Source: Candidatus Sulfopaludibacter sp. SbA3
GTDB taxonomy: Bacteria > Acidobacteriota > Terriglobia > Bryobacterales > Bryobacteraceae
NCBI GenBank assembly: GCA_945861625.1
Contig: CAMAVI010000004.1
Coordinates: 1-64,000, forward strand
Direction of reading: 5' to 3'
Length of the DNA: 64,000 nucleotides
Position numbers and translations under genes: made by a program. The stretch's first letter is position 1. Every line of letters begins with the position of its first letter. This document shows positions 26,116-34,918 of this stretch, piece by piece. The notes below the pieces were generated by a model that was not told the DNA's origin, did no database searches, and was given only the letters and a program-made list of their open reading frames with translations.

Positions 26116-27282
26116 ATGAAGATCCACGAGTATCAAGCGAAAGCCCTGCTTACGCGATACCATCTGCCCGTGCCACGCGGCGAGATGGTGGCGACGGCCG
26201 CCGACGCGGAAGCTGCGGCACAGAAGTTGGGCGGCAGCGTTGTCGTCAAAGCTCAGATCCATGCCGGTGGGCGCGGCAAAGGCGGCGGAGTCAAGGTGGT
26301 GAAGGACGCCGCGGAGGCCCGCGCCGTTGCTGAAAGGATACTCGGTATGACGCTGATCACGCATCAGACCGGACCCGAAGGCCGCGTCGTGCAGCGTCTG
26401 CTGATCGAGGAAGCACTTCCCATCGCGCACGAATTCTATCTCGGCATCGTATTGGATCGCAGCACCGGGAAGAACGTGTTCATGGCGTCAGCCGATGGTG
26501 GTGTCGAGATTGAAAAGGTCGCAGCCGAGACGCCCGAACGGATTCTCAAGGAAACGCTGGAGCCCGGCGTGGGCCTGCTCCCGTTTCAGGCCCGCAAGCT
26601 GGCTTTCGGCATCGGTATTCCGAGCAAAGCCGTGAATGCGTCGGCCGCCGCCATGATGGCGCTGGCCAAGGCGAACGACGCCCTGGACGCGTCGCTCATG
26701 GAGATCAATCCCTTCATCCTCACGAAGGACAATCGCGTATACGCGTTGGATGCCAAGATCAACCTGGACGACAACGCCCTGTTCCGCCACAAGGATCTTC
26801 TGGAACTGCGCGACCTGAATGAAGAAGATCCCCTGGAAGTGGAAGCCTCCAAGTTCGGCCTGAATTACATCAAGCTGGACGGTTCCGTCGCCTGCATGGT
26901 GAACGGTGCCGGGCTCGCCATGGCTACCATGGACATTATCAAGTACGCCGGCGGCAGCCCCGCCAACTTCCTGGACGTCGGTGGTGGCGCCAACACGGAG
27001 CAGATTAGGAATGCGTTCCGGATACTGCTGTCTGACTCCAGCGTGAAAGCCGTGTTTATCAACATCTTTGGCGGGATATTGCGATGTGACACTTTAGCCA
27101 CTGGTGTGGTCGCGGCCGCCCGTGAACTGAATGTGAAGCATCCGATTGTGGTTCGCATGGAAGGCACCAACGTTGAACTGGGACGCCAGATTTTGAAAGA
27201 CTCCGGATTGAACTTTACGGTCGCCACCGGCATGCTGGACGGCGCCAGAGCAGTGGTTGGACTGGCGGGGAGGACGGCATAA
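26116..27282 (+). CDS. sucC: Succinyl-CoA ligase [ADP-forming], beta subunit
   Basis: SucC with SucD makes succinate and ATP from succinyl-CoA in the TCA cycle. The protein is 388 residues, the usual size. ATG 26116 ([12 protein letters not shown]) is the canonical N-terminus. The ATP-grasp nucleotide site includes [16 protein letters not shown] (about 45-60), and the C-terminal ligase/CoA-type domain shows LDVGGGA (about 287-293) and NIFGGI...CD (about 315-324). The TAATG junction overlaps sucD by 1 nt. Confidence 0.97.
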   Translation: MKIHEYQAKALLTRYHLPVPRGEMVATAADAEAAAQKLGGSVVVKAQIHAGGRGKGGGVKVVKDAAEARAVAERILGMTLITHQTGPEGRVVQRLLIEEALPIAHEFYLGIVLDRSTGKNVFMASADGGVEIEKVAAETPERILKETLEPGVGLLPFQARKLAFGIGIPSKAVNASAAAMMALAKANDALDASLMEINPFILTKDNRVYALDAKINLDDNALFRHKDLLELRDLNEEDPLEVEASKFGLNYIKLDGSVACMVNGAGLAMATMDIIKYAGGSPANFLDVGGGANTEQIRNAFRILLSDSSVKAVFINIFGGILRCDTLATGVVAAARELNVKHPIVVRMEGTNVELGRQILKDSGLNFTVATGMLDGARAVVGLAGRTA

Positions 27283-28154
27283 TGAGCGTCCTCGTCAACC
27301 GCGATACGCGTCTGCTGGTCCAGGGATTCACCGGCAAGGAAGGCACCTTCCATTCTTCACAAGCCATCGCCTATGGGACGAACGTCGTCGGAGGCGTTAC
27401 GCCCGGCCGGGGCGGCGAGAAACATCTGGACCGCCCCGTATTTAACACGGTAGCTGACGGCGTAAAGGCCACCGACGCGAATGTGAGCGTTATCTTTGTC
27501 CCGCCGCCGTTTGCCGCCGACGCCATTATGGAGGCTGCCGACGCGGGCATCGAATTGATTGTCTGCATTACCGAGGGGATTCCGGTCCGCGACATGATCA
27601 ACGTTTGGGAATACCTCAAGGCGCATCCCAAGACGCGTTTGATCGGCCCCAACTGTCCCGGCATCATCACTCCGGGCGAGTGCAAGATCGGCATTATGCC
27701 GGGGCACATTCACCTGGCCGGCCATGTTGGAGTCGTCTCCCGTTCAGGAACGCTGACCTATGAAGCGGTCGGACAGTTAACAGGCTTGGGTATTGGCCAG
27801 TCGACCTGTATCGGAATCGGCGGCGACCCGATCATCGGGACGACACATATCGACGCGATTCAGTTGTTCAACGAAGACCCGGACACGCACGCGATTGTGA
27901 TGATCGGCGAGATCGGCGGAGACAATGAAGAGAAGGCCGCTGCCTACATCAAACAACACGTGAAAAAGCCTGTCGTCGGCTTCATCGCGGGCCAGACCGC
28001 GCCCCCGGGCCGCCGCATGGGCCACGCCGGCGCGATCATCTCCGGTGGCTCCGGCCGAGCGGAAGACAAGATGGCAGCGATGGCCGACGCCGGCATCGTC
28101 GTGTGCCCCACACCCGCCGATATTGGCGCGAAAGTGAAATCAGTACTCAAGTAG
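27282..28154 (+). CDS. sucD: Succinyl-CoA ligase [ADP-forming], alpha subunit
   Basis: This 290-residue partner of SucC carries the phosphohistidine. H247 lies in [10 protein letters not shown], the conserved active-site loop. The N-terminal CoA-binding Rossmann domain shows [13 protein letters not shown] (about 12-24), and IGPNCPGII (121-129) is the second family signature. The start codon overlaps the sucC stop (TAATG), which supports equimolar synthesis of the two subunits. ndk follows 23 nt downstream. Confidence 0.97.
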   Translation: MSVLVNRDTRLLVQGFTGKEGTFHSSQAIAYGTNVVGGVTPGRGGEKHLDRPVFNTVADGVKATDANVSVIFVPPPFAADAIMEAADAGIELIVCITEGIPVRDMINVWEYLKAHPKTRLIGPNCPGIITPGECKIGIMPGHIHLAGHVGVVSRSGTLTYEAVGQLTGLGIGQSTCIGIGGDPIIGTTHIDAIQLFNEDPDTHAIVMIGEIGGDNEEKAAAYIKQHVKKPVVGFIAGQTAPPGRRMGHAGAIISGGSGRAEDKMAAMADAGIVVCPTPADIGAKVKSVLK

Positions 28155-28177
28155 ACGGATCTCAAATCATCAAAACT

Positions 28178-28591
28178 ATGGAACGTACATTCGCAATCAT
28201 CAAACCAGACGCCGTGGCCGCCGGACAATCCGGCGCGATCCTGGCCGTCATCCAGAAGGCCGGTTTCCATATCGTCGGCATGAAGCAGAAGCGGCTAAGC
28301 CAGATCGAAGCCGAAACTTTTTACGGTGTGCACCGCGAACGGCCCTTCTTCGGTTCCTTGGTCAAGTTCATGACCGAAGGCCCTGTGGTTGTTCTCGCGC
28401 TCGAAGCCGAGGACGCCATCAAGAAATGGCGCGACACGATGGGCGCCACCAACCCCGCGAACGCCGCTGAGGGCACCATCCGCAAGATCTTTGCGACGTC
28501 CATCGAACGCAATTGCGTTCATGGTTCCGACGCGCCGGAGACAGCGGCGGTGGAGATTCCGTTCTTCTTCGCGGCGTCCGAACTTCTCTAG
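28178..28591 (+). CDS. ndk: Nucleoside diphosphate kinase
   Basis: Ndk equilibrates nucleoside di- and triphosphates through a phosphohistidine intermediate. The protein has 137 residues. [12 protein letters not shown] (2-13) is the N-terminal signature and the active-site histidine is H115 in [11 protein letters not shown] chose ATG 28178 because the longer frame runs into sucD. Placement after sucCD is common and makes metabolic sense, since the ligase product can be converted to other triphosphates. It ends 1 nt before the convergent larB stop. Confidence 0.96.
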   Translation: MERTFAIIKPDAVAAGQSGAILAVIQKAGFHIVGMKQKRLSQIEAETFYGVHRERPFFGSLVKFMTEGPVVVLALEAEDAIKKWRDTMGATNPANAAEGTIRKIFATSIERNCVHGSDAPETAAVEIPFFFAASELL

Positions 28592-28592
28592 T

Positions 28593-29339
28593 TCACGGAC
28601 GGTTCATCAGGCTCGCCGCGTAGCCCGCGCCGAAACCGTTATCGATATTCACCACGGTAACGTTGCTCGCGCAGCTATTGAGCATCCCCAGCAGCGCGGC
28701 GAGTCCCTGGAAACTCGCGCCATAGCCCACGCTGGTCGGCACGGCGATCACGGGAGCCATCACCAAGCCACCGACCACACTGGGCAATGCGCCTTCCATC
28801 CCGGCGCAGACGATCACCACACGCGCTTCCGTCAGCCGTTCGCGACTTTGCATCAGCCGGTGGATGCCTGCTACGCCCACGTCGTGAATGGCGTCGACCT
28901 CATTGCCCATGACTTCCGCGGTGACCCGCGCTTCTTCGGCGGCATAGAGATCGCTGGTGCCCGCGCACACCACGGCAATCTTCCCCTTGCCCAGTCGCGT
29001 CCGGTCGCGCCACACCCGCAGGCATCTGGAGGTTGGGAAATATTCCGTGTCGGAGTGTTCCGCCGCCACCTGTGTAGCGGCATCGGAATCGATCCGCGTG
29101 ACCAATACATTCGGTGACCTGGCCAGCAGCGCCCCCATGATCAAGGAGATTTGTTCGACCGTCTTTCCCTGCCCGAACACAACTTCCGGCATGCCGTGGC
29201 GCAGCGCGCGATGATGGTCCACTTTCGCGAAACCCAGGTCCTCGAAAGGCATGTGCCGCAAGCGATCCAGAGCTGCGTCGATGTCCACGGCTCCGCCGCG
29301 CACCTCTTCAAGCAGCGCGCGCAATTGGTTTTGATCCAT
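28593..29339 (-). CDS. larB: LarB, nickel-pincer cofactor biosynthesis (NaAD carboxylase/hydrolase)
   Basis: LarB carboxylates the pyridinium ring of nicotinic acid adenine dinucleotide and cleaves the phosphoanhydride, making the mononucleotide precursor of the nickel-pincer nucleotide cofactor of lactate racemase and related enzymes. The 248-residue protein has a helical N-terminal region (LRALLEEVRGG-DIDAALDRL) and a PurE-like (AIR carboxylase) C-terminal domain with VVCAGTSDL (about 122-130) and CAGMEGALPSVVGGL (about 183-197). ATG 29339 is chosen; the open frame continues upstream for 104 codons without family similarity. larC and larE are not in the window. Confidence 0.9.
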   Translation of the reverse strand: MDQNQLRALLEEVRGGAVDIDAALDRLRHMPFEDLGFAKVDHHRALRHGMPEVVFGQGKTVEQISLIMGALLARSPNVLVTRIDSDAATQVAAEHSDTEYFPTSRCLRVWRDRTRLGKGKIAVVCAGTSDLYAAEEARVTAEVMGNEVDAIHDVGVAGIHRLMQSRERLTEARVVIVCAGMEGALPSVVGGLVMAPVIAVPTSVGYGASFQGLAALLGMLNSCASNVTVVNIDNGFGAGYAASLMNRP

Positions 29340-29603
29340 AGGAAACTTCAGGATAGCAGCCGCTATTTGAGCAGAAGTTCCCGCATGACGGGCCCCGGGA
29401 GATCGAGGATCAGGCTTGCCCATCAGAGTCAGTATGGACTGCGCTTGAGACCGGAGCTGTGCACCTCGGGTTCGGCCCATGCCACAACCGCCACAGTCAG
29501 CAAGCACCAGCGCAACATCTCTGTGTGCTTTCAGGATTTTAGCAATCTGGAGCGGCTGGTGAATACCCCCAAAAGAGGTGACCAACACCCCCCTCAAATC
29601 CCT
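29340..29603. other. Intergenic stretch without a supported gene
   Basis: About 264 nt between the divergent larB and the small gene at 29640. The larB frame stays open through it on the minus strand, but the translation (rich in Arg, Gly and Ser) shows no family motif. I see no RNA gene, repeat or terminator here. Confidence 0.4.
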
Positions 29604-29631
29604 TTGAACTTTATAGGACGGAAGGCATAAT
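29604..29631 (+). promoter_or_regulatory. Putative promoter of the Cys-rich small gene
   Basis: TTGAAC (29604-29609) and CATAAT (29626-29631) are separated by 16 bp. The -10 ends 8 nt before the ATG at 29640, so the transcript would be nearly leaderless. This promoter is the main support for the reality of the downstream gene. Confidence 0.4.
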
Positions 29632-29639
29632 AGGCCTAC

Positions 29640-29972
29640 ATGGATCTGCAAGCGAACAACGACAACTACCCTCGGATCTGTTCCGAGGTCGGACTAACCT
29701 GCGAAACTTGCACGGCGGCGACGGCGCGCAACCTGGCAGCGGTCTGTAAAGGATTGCGGGGGAAAGCCGTGACTCAGCTCTTCGTTCAGATCTATCCCAA
29801 TTCCGCCTGCTCGCCCATGCATTCGTATTTTGCGGCAGAATACCGGGACGCTTCAACGGAACTCCGCACAGAACTCATGACCGAACTCGCGACAGATCGA
29901 CCCGCCGCGCCGGTATCTTCGCGCCGCGAAGTCATGTTTGCGCGCCCACGCGCAATGGCAGCAGTCGCTTAA
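29640..29972 (+). CDS. Small Cys-containing protein of unknown function
   Basis: This 110-residue open frame starts at ATG 29640 behind a promoter-like pair. It has five cysteines: C14, C21 and C24 (C-x6-C-x2-C), C36 and C57, a spacing that could bind a metal or form disulfides. There is no signal peptide and no transmembrane helix. The C-terminal third (from about residue 78) is Ala/Arg/Thr-rich and low in complexity. No family is recognised, and the overlapping minus-strand frame is shorter and less convincing. It lies 33 nt before the MHS-family carrier; the two may be separate transcripts because the carrier has its own -10. Confidence 0.45.
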   Translation: MDLQANNDNYPRICSEVGLTCETCTAATARNLAAVCKGLRGKAVTQLFVQIYPNSACSPMHSYFAAEYRDASTELRTELMTELATDRPAAPVSSRREVMFARPRAMAAVA

Positions 29973-29998
29973 CCACAATTACTTGCACATGCTACGTT
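29969..29998 (+). promoter_or_regulatory. Promoter of the MHS-family carrier (leaderless start)
   Basis: TTAACC (29969-29974) and TACGTT (29993-29998) have an 18-bp spacer. The -10 ends 7 nt before the GTG at 30006, and no Shine-Dalgarno sequence lies between them. Confidence 0.4.
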
Positions 29999-30005
29999 AA
30001 GAGCT

Positions 30006-31316
30006 GTGCCCCGGGACCCTGACGTTGCCATCCACCAGAGCGCACCTGGCTCCCGCGCGGCCGTGAACAGTCCCGGCCAAGTGCTTTTTGCAAGCCTGAT
30101 CGGCACCACCATCGAGTTCTTCGACTTCTACATCTACGCCACCGCCGCCGTACTCGTATTCCCCAAGCTGTTCTTCCCTACCTCGGACCCTGCCTCGGCA
30201 AGGCTGGCTTCGCTGGCTACTTTTGCGATCGCGTTTCTGGCGCGGCCGTTCGGCTCGGCGCTCTTCGGCCACTTCGGCGATCGCGTAGGGCGCAAGACGA
30301 CGTTGGTTGCCGCGCTGCTGACCATGGGACTCTCGACGGTGGCCATCGGGGCGTTGCCCACCTACGAAACCATCGGCGTTGCCGCGCCATTGCTCCTCGC
30401 GCTGTGCCGCTTCGGCCAGGGTTTGGGACTCGGCGGCGAGTGGGGCGGCGCGGTGCTGCTGGCCATTGAAAACGCCCCGCCAGGGAAGCGCGCCTGGTAC
30501 GGCATGTTTCCACAACTTGGCGCGCCCATCGGATTTCTCTTTTCAGGCGGTGTGTTCCTGTTGCTGTCAAACGTTCTCACCGATGAACAGTTCTTTGCCT
30601 TCGGCTGGCGCATTCCGTTTCTGGCGAGCGCGGTGCTGGTGTTGGTGGGCCTTTACGTCCGGCTGACCATCACGGAGACTCCCGTGTTCCAGAACGCCCT
30701 CCGCCACCGGGAACCGGTTAAAGTGCCGATCTTTTCGGTATTCCGGCATCATGCATGGACCTTATTGATCGGTACGCTGGCGTCGCTCGCGACATTTGTG
30801 CTCTTTTACCTGATGACCGTATTTGCGCTTTCCTGGGGAACGACGGCTCTGGGTTATGGCCGGGAGAAATTCCTGATCATCGAGCTGATCGGAATTCTGT
30901 TCTTTGCGCTAGGAATTCCGATCGGCGGAGCTTTAGCGCAACATGGACGCCGCCGTACTCTGTTGTGGGTGACTTCGGCAATCGGCTTGTTCGGCTTGAT
31001 CATGGCGCCTATCTTCCTGGCGGGCACGGCAGGCGTCGTGATCATGATGGTGCTGGGTTTGTTCCTGATGGGGTTAACGTACGGCCCCTTGGGGACGGTA
31101 CTATCCGAGCTTTTCCCGACAGCGGTCCGTTATACAGGCAGCTCGCTCACCTTCAATTTCGCGGGCATATTCGGCGCGTCGCTGGCTCCCTACATAGCCA
31201 CCTGGTTGGCCACCAACTACGGGTTGCAGTTCGTCGGCTACTATCTTTCGGCTTCGGCACTGCTGACGCTGATCGGACTATCCGCGATGCGCGAAACCAA
31301 AGACGACGAACTCTAA
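30006..31316 (+). CDS. MFS transporter, metabolite:H+ symporter (MHS) family
   Basis: This 436-residue carrier has about 12 transmembrane helices. TTIEFFDFYIYATAAVLVFP (about residues 34-53) is the first-helix signature of MHS carriers such as ShiA, KgtP and ProP. GHFGDRVGRKT (about 87-97) is the loop 2-3 motif and GQGLGLGGEWGG (about 138-149) is the MHS fifth-helix motif. These proteins import osmolytes, dicarboxylates or shikimate with protons; the closest subgroup cannot be told from sequence alone. The start is GTG 30006, and the gene is convergent with the OFA-type carrier. Confidence 0.9.
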   Translation: MPRDPDVAIHQSAPGSRAAVNSPGQVLFASLIGTTIEFFDFYIYATAAVLVFPKLFFPTSDPASARLASLATFAIAFLARPFGSALFGHFGDRVGRKTTLVAALLTMGLSTVAIGALPTYETIGVAAPLLLALCRFGQGLGLGGEWGGAVLLAIENAPPGKRAWYGMFPQLGAPIGFLFSGGVFLLLSNVLTDEQFFAFGWRIPFLASAVLVLVGLYVRLTITETPVFQNALRHREPVKVPIFSVFRHHAWTLLIGTLASLATFVLFYLMTVFALSWGTTALGYGREKFLIIELIGILFFALGIPIGGALAQHGRRRTLLWVTSAIGLFGLIMAPIFLAGTAGVVIMMVLGLFLMGLTYGPLGTVLSELFPTAVRYTGSSLTFNFAGIFGASLAPYIATWLATNYGLQFVGYYLSASALLTLIGLSAMRETKDDEL

Positions 31317-31328
31317 TCCGCGGGCCCC

Positions 31329-32600
31329 TTACCGGTCAGTGCTCACAGGTACTGCGGCGCCAGCCGCCGAGTCCCGGGCGATCTTACTGCTCTTCGGCGG
31401 TGTGATCACAAGCGGGAGAATCATGGCCGCGGTCAGCATACCCGCGAGCAAGTAAAGCGGCTGATTGTAGCCGCCAGTGGCCTGCCGGAGGTAGGCAAAC
31501 AGCAGCGGGCCGAAAGCGGCGGGAAACGCCCACGGCACCATGATCAATCCAAAAATCGAGCCTACATGGCGCGTGCCGAAATAATCCGCCGCGAAGGCCG
31601 GCGTAATTCCGTACCCGCCGCCGTAACAGATCATGATGATGAACGTGGCGATGAGAAGCAACGTCGGAGACGAGATGCTGTGGTAGTTCCAAAACAAGAC
31701 GGCCTGGATCAAATACATCATGAAAAAGGCGGTCTTGCGCGACGTGAGGTCGGAAATCCACGCCCATATGATACGGCCGATACCGTTGCCCAGGCTGATG
31801 ATACCCACGAAATTCGCTGCCGTTATCGCGTCCACATGCCCGAGTTCCTGAAATATGGGCGCCGCCTGTGACACTACCGAAATGCCGGCGATGGTATTGA
31901 TCGAGAGCAGCGCGCACAGGGCCCACCATTGCCAGGTTCGCAACGCCTCTTGCAGGGTGAAATCGCGTTCCGAACGCTGGGCGGCTTGGGTCGCGGTGGG
32001 GGTCCAGCCGGCAGGCTTCCAGCCTTCGGGTGGATTTTGCATGAACCACGCCGAGGATATGGCGATGACTGCGTATGCGATGCCCAGATACCCTAGCGTC
32101 GTCAGGGGACTCATGCCGCTTTGCAACATCCGGCCAGCCACCGGCGCGGCGATCAACGCTCCCACCCCGAAACCGCCGACGGCGATGCCCGTGATCAGTC
32201 CGCGGCGGTCCGGAAACCACTTCACCAGCACGGCAACGGGCACGATGAAGCCCGATCCCAGTCCGCACCCTCCAATGAAGCCATGCGCGAAATACAACCA
32301 CCACAAGTTGTGCCCGGCGAAACTCGACAGGAACACGCCACCGCCCCACAAAAGGCCTCCAACCATGCCGACGACTCGCGGACCGACGCGATTTAGCCAC
32401 AGCCCACCTAGGAACGCGGAAAGGCCCAGGAAGAGCCAATTGATCGTGAAGGTAAACGAAACTTCAGAGATACTCCAGCCGAATTCCTTGACCAGCGGAA
32501 TGCGGAACACACTCCAGGCGTATCCGGCACCCAAAGCCATCTGCATGAAGACGCCCGCGACGGCGATCCACCAACGATTCACGGAAGACGTTTGGCTCAT
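31329..32600 (-). CDS. MFS transporter, oxalate/formate antiporter (OFA)-like
   Basis: The protein has 423 residues and 12 hydrophobic segments. The N-terminus (NRWWIAVAGVFMQMALGAGYAWSVF, about 8-32) and helix 4-5 region (HGFIGGCGLGSGFIVPVA, about 106-123) follow the OFA family, whose members carry oxalate/formate or lactate and other monocarboxylates. WFPDRRGL...GFGVGA is the central loop motif. It is a single gene with a TACAAT -10 7 nt before its ATG. The substrate is not determinable. Confidence 0.9.
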   Translation of the reverse strand: MSQTSSVNRWWIAVAGVFMQMALGAGYAWSVFRIPLVKEFGWSISEVSFTFTINWLFLGLSAFLGGLWLNRVGPRVVGMVGGLLWGGGVFLSSFAGHNLWWLYFAHGFIGGCGLGSGFIVPVAVLVKWFPDRRGLITGIAVGGFGVGALIAAPVAGRMLQSGMSPLTTLGYLGIAYAVIAISSAWFMQNPPEGWKPAGWTPTATQAAQRSERDFTLQEALRTWQWWALCALLSINTIAGISVVSQAAPIFQELGHVDAITAANFVGIISLGNGIGRIIWAWISDLTSRKTAFFMMYLIQAVLFWNYHSISSPTLLLIATFIIMICYGGGYGITPAFAADYFGTRHVGSIFGLIMVPWAFPAAFGPLLFAYLRQATGGYNQPLYLLAGMLTAAMILPLVITPPKSSKIARDSAAGAAVPVSTDR

Positions 32601-32607
32601 CGGATTG

Positions 32608-32613
32608 ATTGTA
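32608..32613 (-). promoter_or_regulatory. -10-like element of the OFA-type carrier
   Basis: On the minus strand TACAAT ends 7 nt before the ATG at 32600, without a ribosome-binding site between. It predicts a leaderless mRNA. Confidence 0.4.
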
Positions 32614-32842
32614 CTGCATGTGAGTGCCAGGCACAGGGCTGCCTATATACTCCGTAATCCACACGGATAAGCCACCCAGTGCGTACCGCTCCGTTACCGT
32701 CGCGGTTCTGAACCGCGTGCACGGAACAGCGTGCGTGAGCGAGCGCCGGAACCCCACAGATGCTCACAGTTTTCCTACTCCGCTCTCTCCAAACCTGGCG
32801 CGGTTAGGTACCACTTCTGGACCCAATGTTACTCATAACCCC

Positions 32843-32871
32843 TGGAAATTTGTCAATAAACCGTGTAGACT
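32843..32871 (+). promoter_or_regulatory. Promoter of the first DUF3857 gene (leaderless start)
   Basis: TGGAAA (32843-32848) and TAGACT (32866-32871) have a 17-bp spacer. The -10 ends 6 nt before ATG 32878. The rest of the 32614-32842 spacer shows no gene or RNA that I recognise. Confidence 0.45.
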
Positions 32872-32877
32872 CACTCC

Positions 32878-33513
32878 ATGCTTACGGCAAGGGTGTCTCC
32901 TCTTTGTAACGCATTTGTTATCTTTGCGTCCGCGATTTCCTTAGGTCTGCCTGGGTGGGCGCAACAACGAACTGTGGCGCCTCCGGAATTTATCCAATGG
33001 CTCCCAGTTTCCGACGCGGAACGCCAAATGAAGTCGCCGGCAATTGAAAAAGACGCCGGCGCCGAGGTCCTGTTCTGGCGCGTCCATATCGTCGACGAAG
33101 TATTGGGCAGCCGCGTGGATCTACAGCGTGTCCAGTATCATTATGTCCGCCTAAAGATTTTCGACGATAAAGGGAAAGAGGGCGCCACCACCATCGATCT
33201 GCCTTTCGGAGAGCGCGAAGCGGTTCTCAACGTCGCGGGACGCACGATGAAATCCGACGGGAGCATCGTCGAACTCGACCCCAAGTCGGTATATACACGC
33301 GATCTGGTGCGTGCCGGCAGGAGGACCCGGAAGGCCGTATCTTTCGCCATGCCGGGCGTGGAACCCGGGGCCATCGTGGAATACCGCTGGGTCCAGCGGG
33401 CCGATAACATTAACATCGTATACGTCCGGCTAAATTTTCAACGTGAATTCCCTGTCGCCAAAGTCACCTATTTCGTGAAGCCGCTGCCATATCCTTTACG
33501 CCGCCGGCTATGA
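32878..33513 (+). CDS. DUF3857 transglutaminase-like protein, N-terminal part (frameshifted)
   Basis: This 211-residue frame starts at ATG 32878. A signal peptide (about 1-28, ending GLPGWAQ) is followed by the beginning of a DUF3857 domain: AILNVAGRT-like block (VLNVAGRTMKSDGSIVELD), VSFAMPGVEPGAIVEYRW and NFQREFPVAKVTYFVKPLP. Translation ends in RRRL at a stop while the next frame continues the family without loss. The shift maps to the TTT at 33495-33497: skipping one T gives an uninterrupted reading (PLPYPYAAGYDM). Either the gene is inactive, or this is an assembly or sequencing error, or frameshifting occurs; the first two are likelier. Confidence 0.7.
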   Translation: MLTARVSPLCNAFVIFASAISLGLPGWAQQRTVAPPEFIQWLPVSDAERQMKSPAIEKDAGAEVLFWRVHIVDEVLGSRVDLQRVQYHYVRLKIFDDKGKEGATTIDLPFGEREAVLNVAGRTMKSDGSIVELDPKSVYTRDLVRAGRRTRKAVSFAMPGVEPGAIVEYRWVQRADNINIVYVRLNFQREFPVAKVTYFVKPLPYPLRRRL

Positions 33514-33514
33514 C

Positions 33515-34918
33515 ATGTACGTGATCCCATTCAACTGCAAGCCGACGCCGCTCAAGCTTGAACTGGACGGATATAACTCGACCAGCGTGGAGAACCTGCC
33601 CGCGATCCACGACGAGCCCTACGCGCCGAGCGAGCCTAATCTCACCGCCTGGGCGCTGCTGCACTACCAGATGGGCGATCGCAAGAATGCCGAAAAGTAT
33701 TGGAGTGACGTGGGACGCAAGTCCTACCAGGAACTCAAAGAGTCGGCGAAGGCCAATGACGAAATGAAAACTGCCGCCGTATCCGCCACCACGGGCGGGA
33801 AGGACAATGAAGCCAAGGCCGCCGCGTTGACCACCCTGATCCGTAAACGCCTCCGCAACGTGTTCGACGACGAAGTATCGGAAGCCGAGCGCCAGAAATA
33901 CATCAAGGATCTGCCCAAGGACCGCCGCCGCACCGCCGTCGAAGTGTTCCGGAGCGGCCTGGGCACCGCTGACGAAATGAACGTCGTTTTCGCCGCGATG
34001 GCCCAACAGGCCGGCATCGAGGCGCGGCCCGTGGCCGTTCCCAGCCGCAGCGATTACAATTTCCATCCGAACGTCATTTCCGACGATTACTTCCTCCGCA
34101 ATATCGACATGGCGGTGAAAGTCGGCGATACCTGGAAACTGTTTGACGTCAGCACCAAGCTGCTGCCTCCCGGCATGATTTCCTGGCGCGAAGAGGGCAT
34201 GTTCTCGCTCCTGACCGATCCAAAGGCGCCTTCGTTTATCCGCACACCGCTCTCCCCGCCGGAGGCGTCCGCCGAAGTCCGCAAGGCGCAACTGGCGCTG
34301 AACGCCGATGGAGCGCTGGAAGGCGACGTACAGGAAGCCTACAGCGGCCACCGCGCTGAAGACAGCCGCGGGGAATTGCTCAAGGCCTCCGCCGCGCAAC
34401 GCGAAGACTGGCTGCGCAACCGCGTGACGCGCATGTTCCCCGACGCGGAAGTGACGAACATCAAGATCGAAAATGTCGACGATAGCGCGCAGGATCTCAA
34501 GGCCAGCTATCACCTGGTCGCTCCGCGGTACGCCCAGGTGACCGGGAAACGGATTTTGCTGCAATCGAATCCTTTCCGGCGGTCACAGGGGTCTCCCTTT
34601 TCCGCGGCCACGCGCCGTCACCCCATTGAATTTCCTTACGGCTGGAAGGAAGTGGACCAGTTCAACATCAAGCTGCCCGCCGGTTGGGTGGTGGATAGCC
34701 CAGACAGTCCCGGCAGTTTGAAATTCGGCGAGCCTGGGTCCTATGACATTAAGATGGCCCTGCAAAAGGAAAACGGACTGGTGATGACCCGGGAATTCAC
34801 CTTCGGGAGCAAGGGAATGCTCTATTTCGATGCCAAAGGTTACCCGACTTTGAAGAAAGTCTTCGACGAAGTCCAGTCGCGCGACCGGCACTCCTTGTCG
34901 CTGAAGGCCACCGAATGA
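33515..34918 (+). CDS. DUF3857 transglutaminase-like protein, C-terminal part (frameshifted, Cys-less)
   Basis: The frame from ATG 33515 has 467 residues and continues the product of 32878-33513; the open frame extends back to about 33497. It contains the rest of DUF3857 and a transglutaminase-like core (about residues 115-210). Compared with the next gene, the catalytic motif GDCKDKATLM is replaced by GTADEMNVVF, so Cys is Ala, and the active-site His is replaced too (FNHAI versus LRNID), while the Asp-containing LFDVST remains. It is thus a pseudo-transglutaminase. The C-terminal 200 residues are beta-rich. It overlaps the following homologue by 4 nt (ATGA). Probably periplasmic. Confidence 0.72.
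   Translation: MYVIPFNCKPTPLKLELDGYNSTSVENLPAIHDEPYAPSEPNLTAWALLHYQMGDRKNAEKYWSDVGRKSYQELKESAKANDEMKTAAVSATTGGKDNEAKAAALTTLIRKRLRNVFDDEVSEAERQKYIKDLPKDRRRTAVEVFRSGLGTADEMNVVFAAMAQQAGIEARPVAVPSRSDYNFHPNVISDDYFLRNIDMAVKVGDTWKLFDVSTKLLPPGMISWREEGMFSLLTDPKAPSFIRTPLSPPEASAEVRKAQLALNADGALEGDVQEAYSGHRAEDSRGELLKASAAQREDWLRNRVTRMFPDAEVTNIKIENVDDSAQDLKASYHLVAPRYAQVTGKRILLQSNPFRRSQGSPFSAATRRHPIEFPYGWKEVDQFNIKLPAGWVVDSPDSPGSLKFGEPGSYDIKMALQKENGLVMTREFTFGSKGMLYFDAKGYPTLKKVFDEVQSRDRHSLSLKATE

Noticed and set aside
25361-26119. 252-codon plus-strand open frame opposite trpD and its upstream region
   Set aside because: It lies antisense to conserved trpD coding sequence, and its translation is low-complexity with no family motif.
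29340-29651. Upstream extension of larB by 104 codons
   Set aside because: The known LarB length fits ATG 29339 and the extra sequence has no similarity to the family.
33464-34564. 366-codon minus-strand frame opposite the second part of the DUF3857 gene
   Set aside because: It crosses a region whose plus-strand product is homologous to the next gene; the minus translation has no motif.
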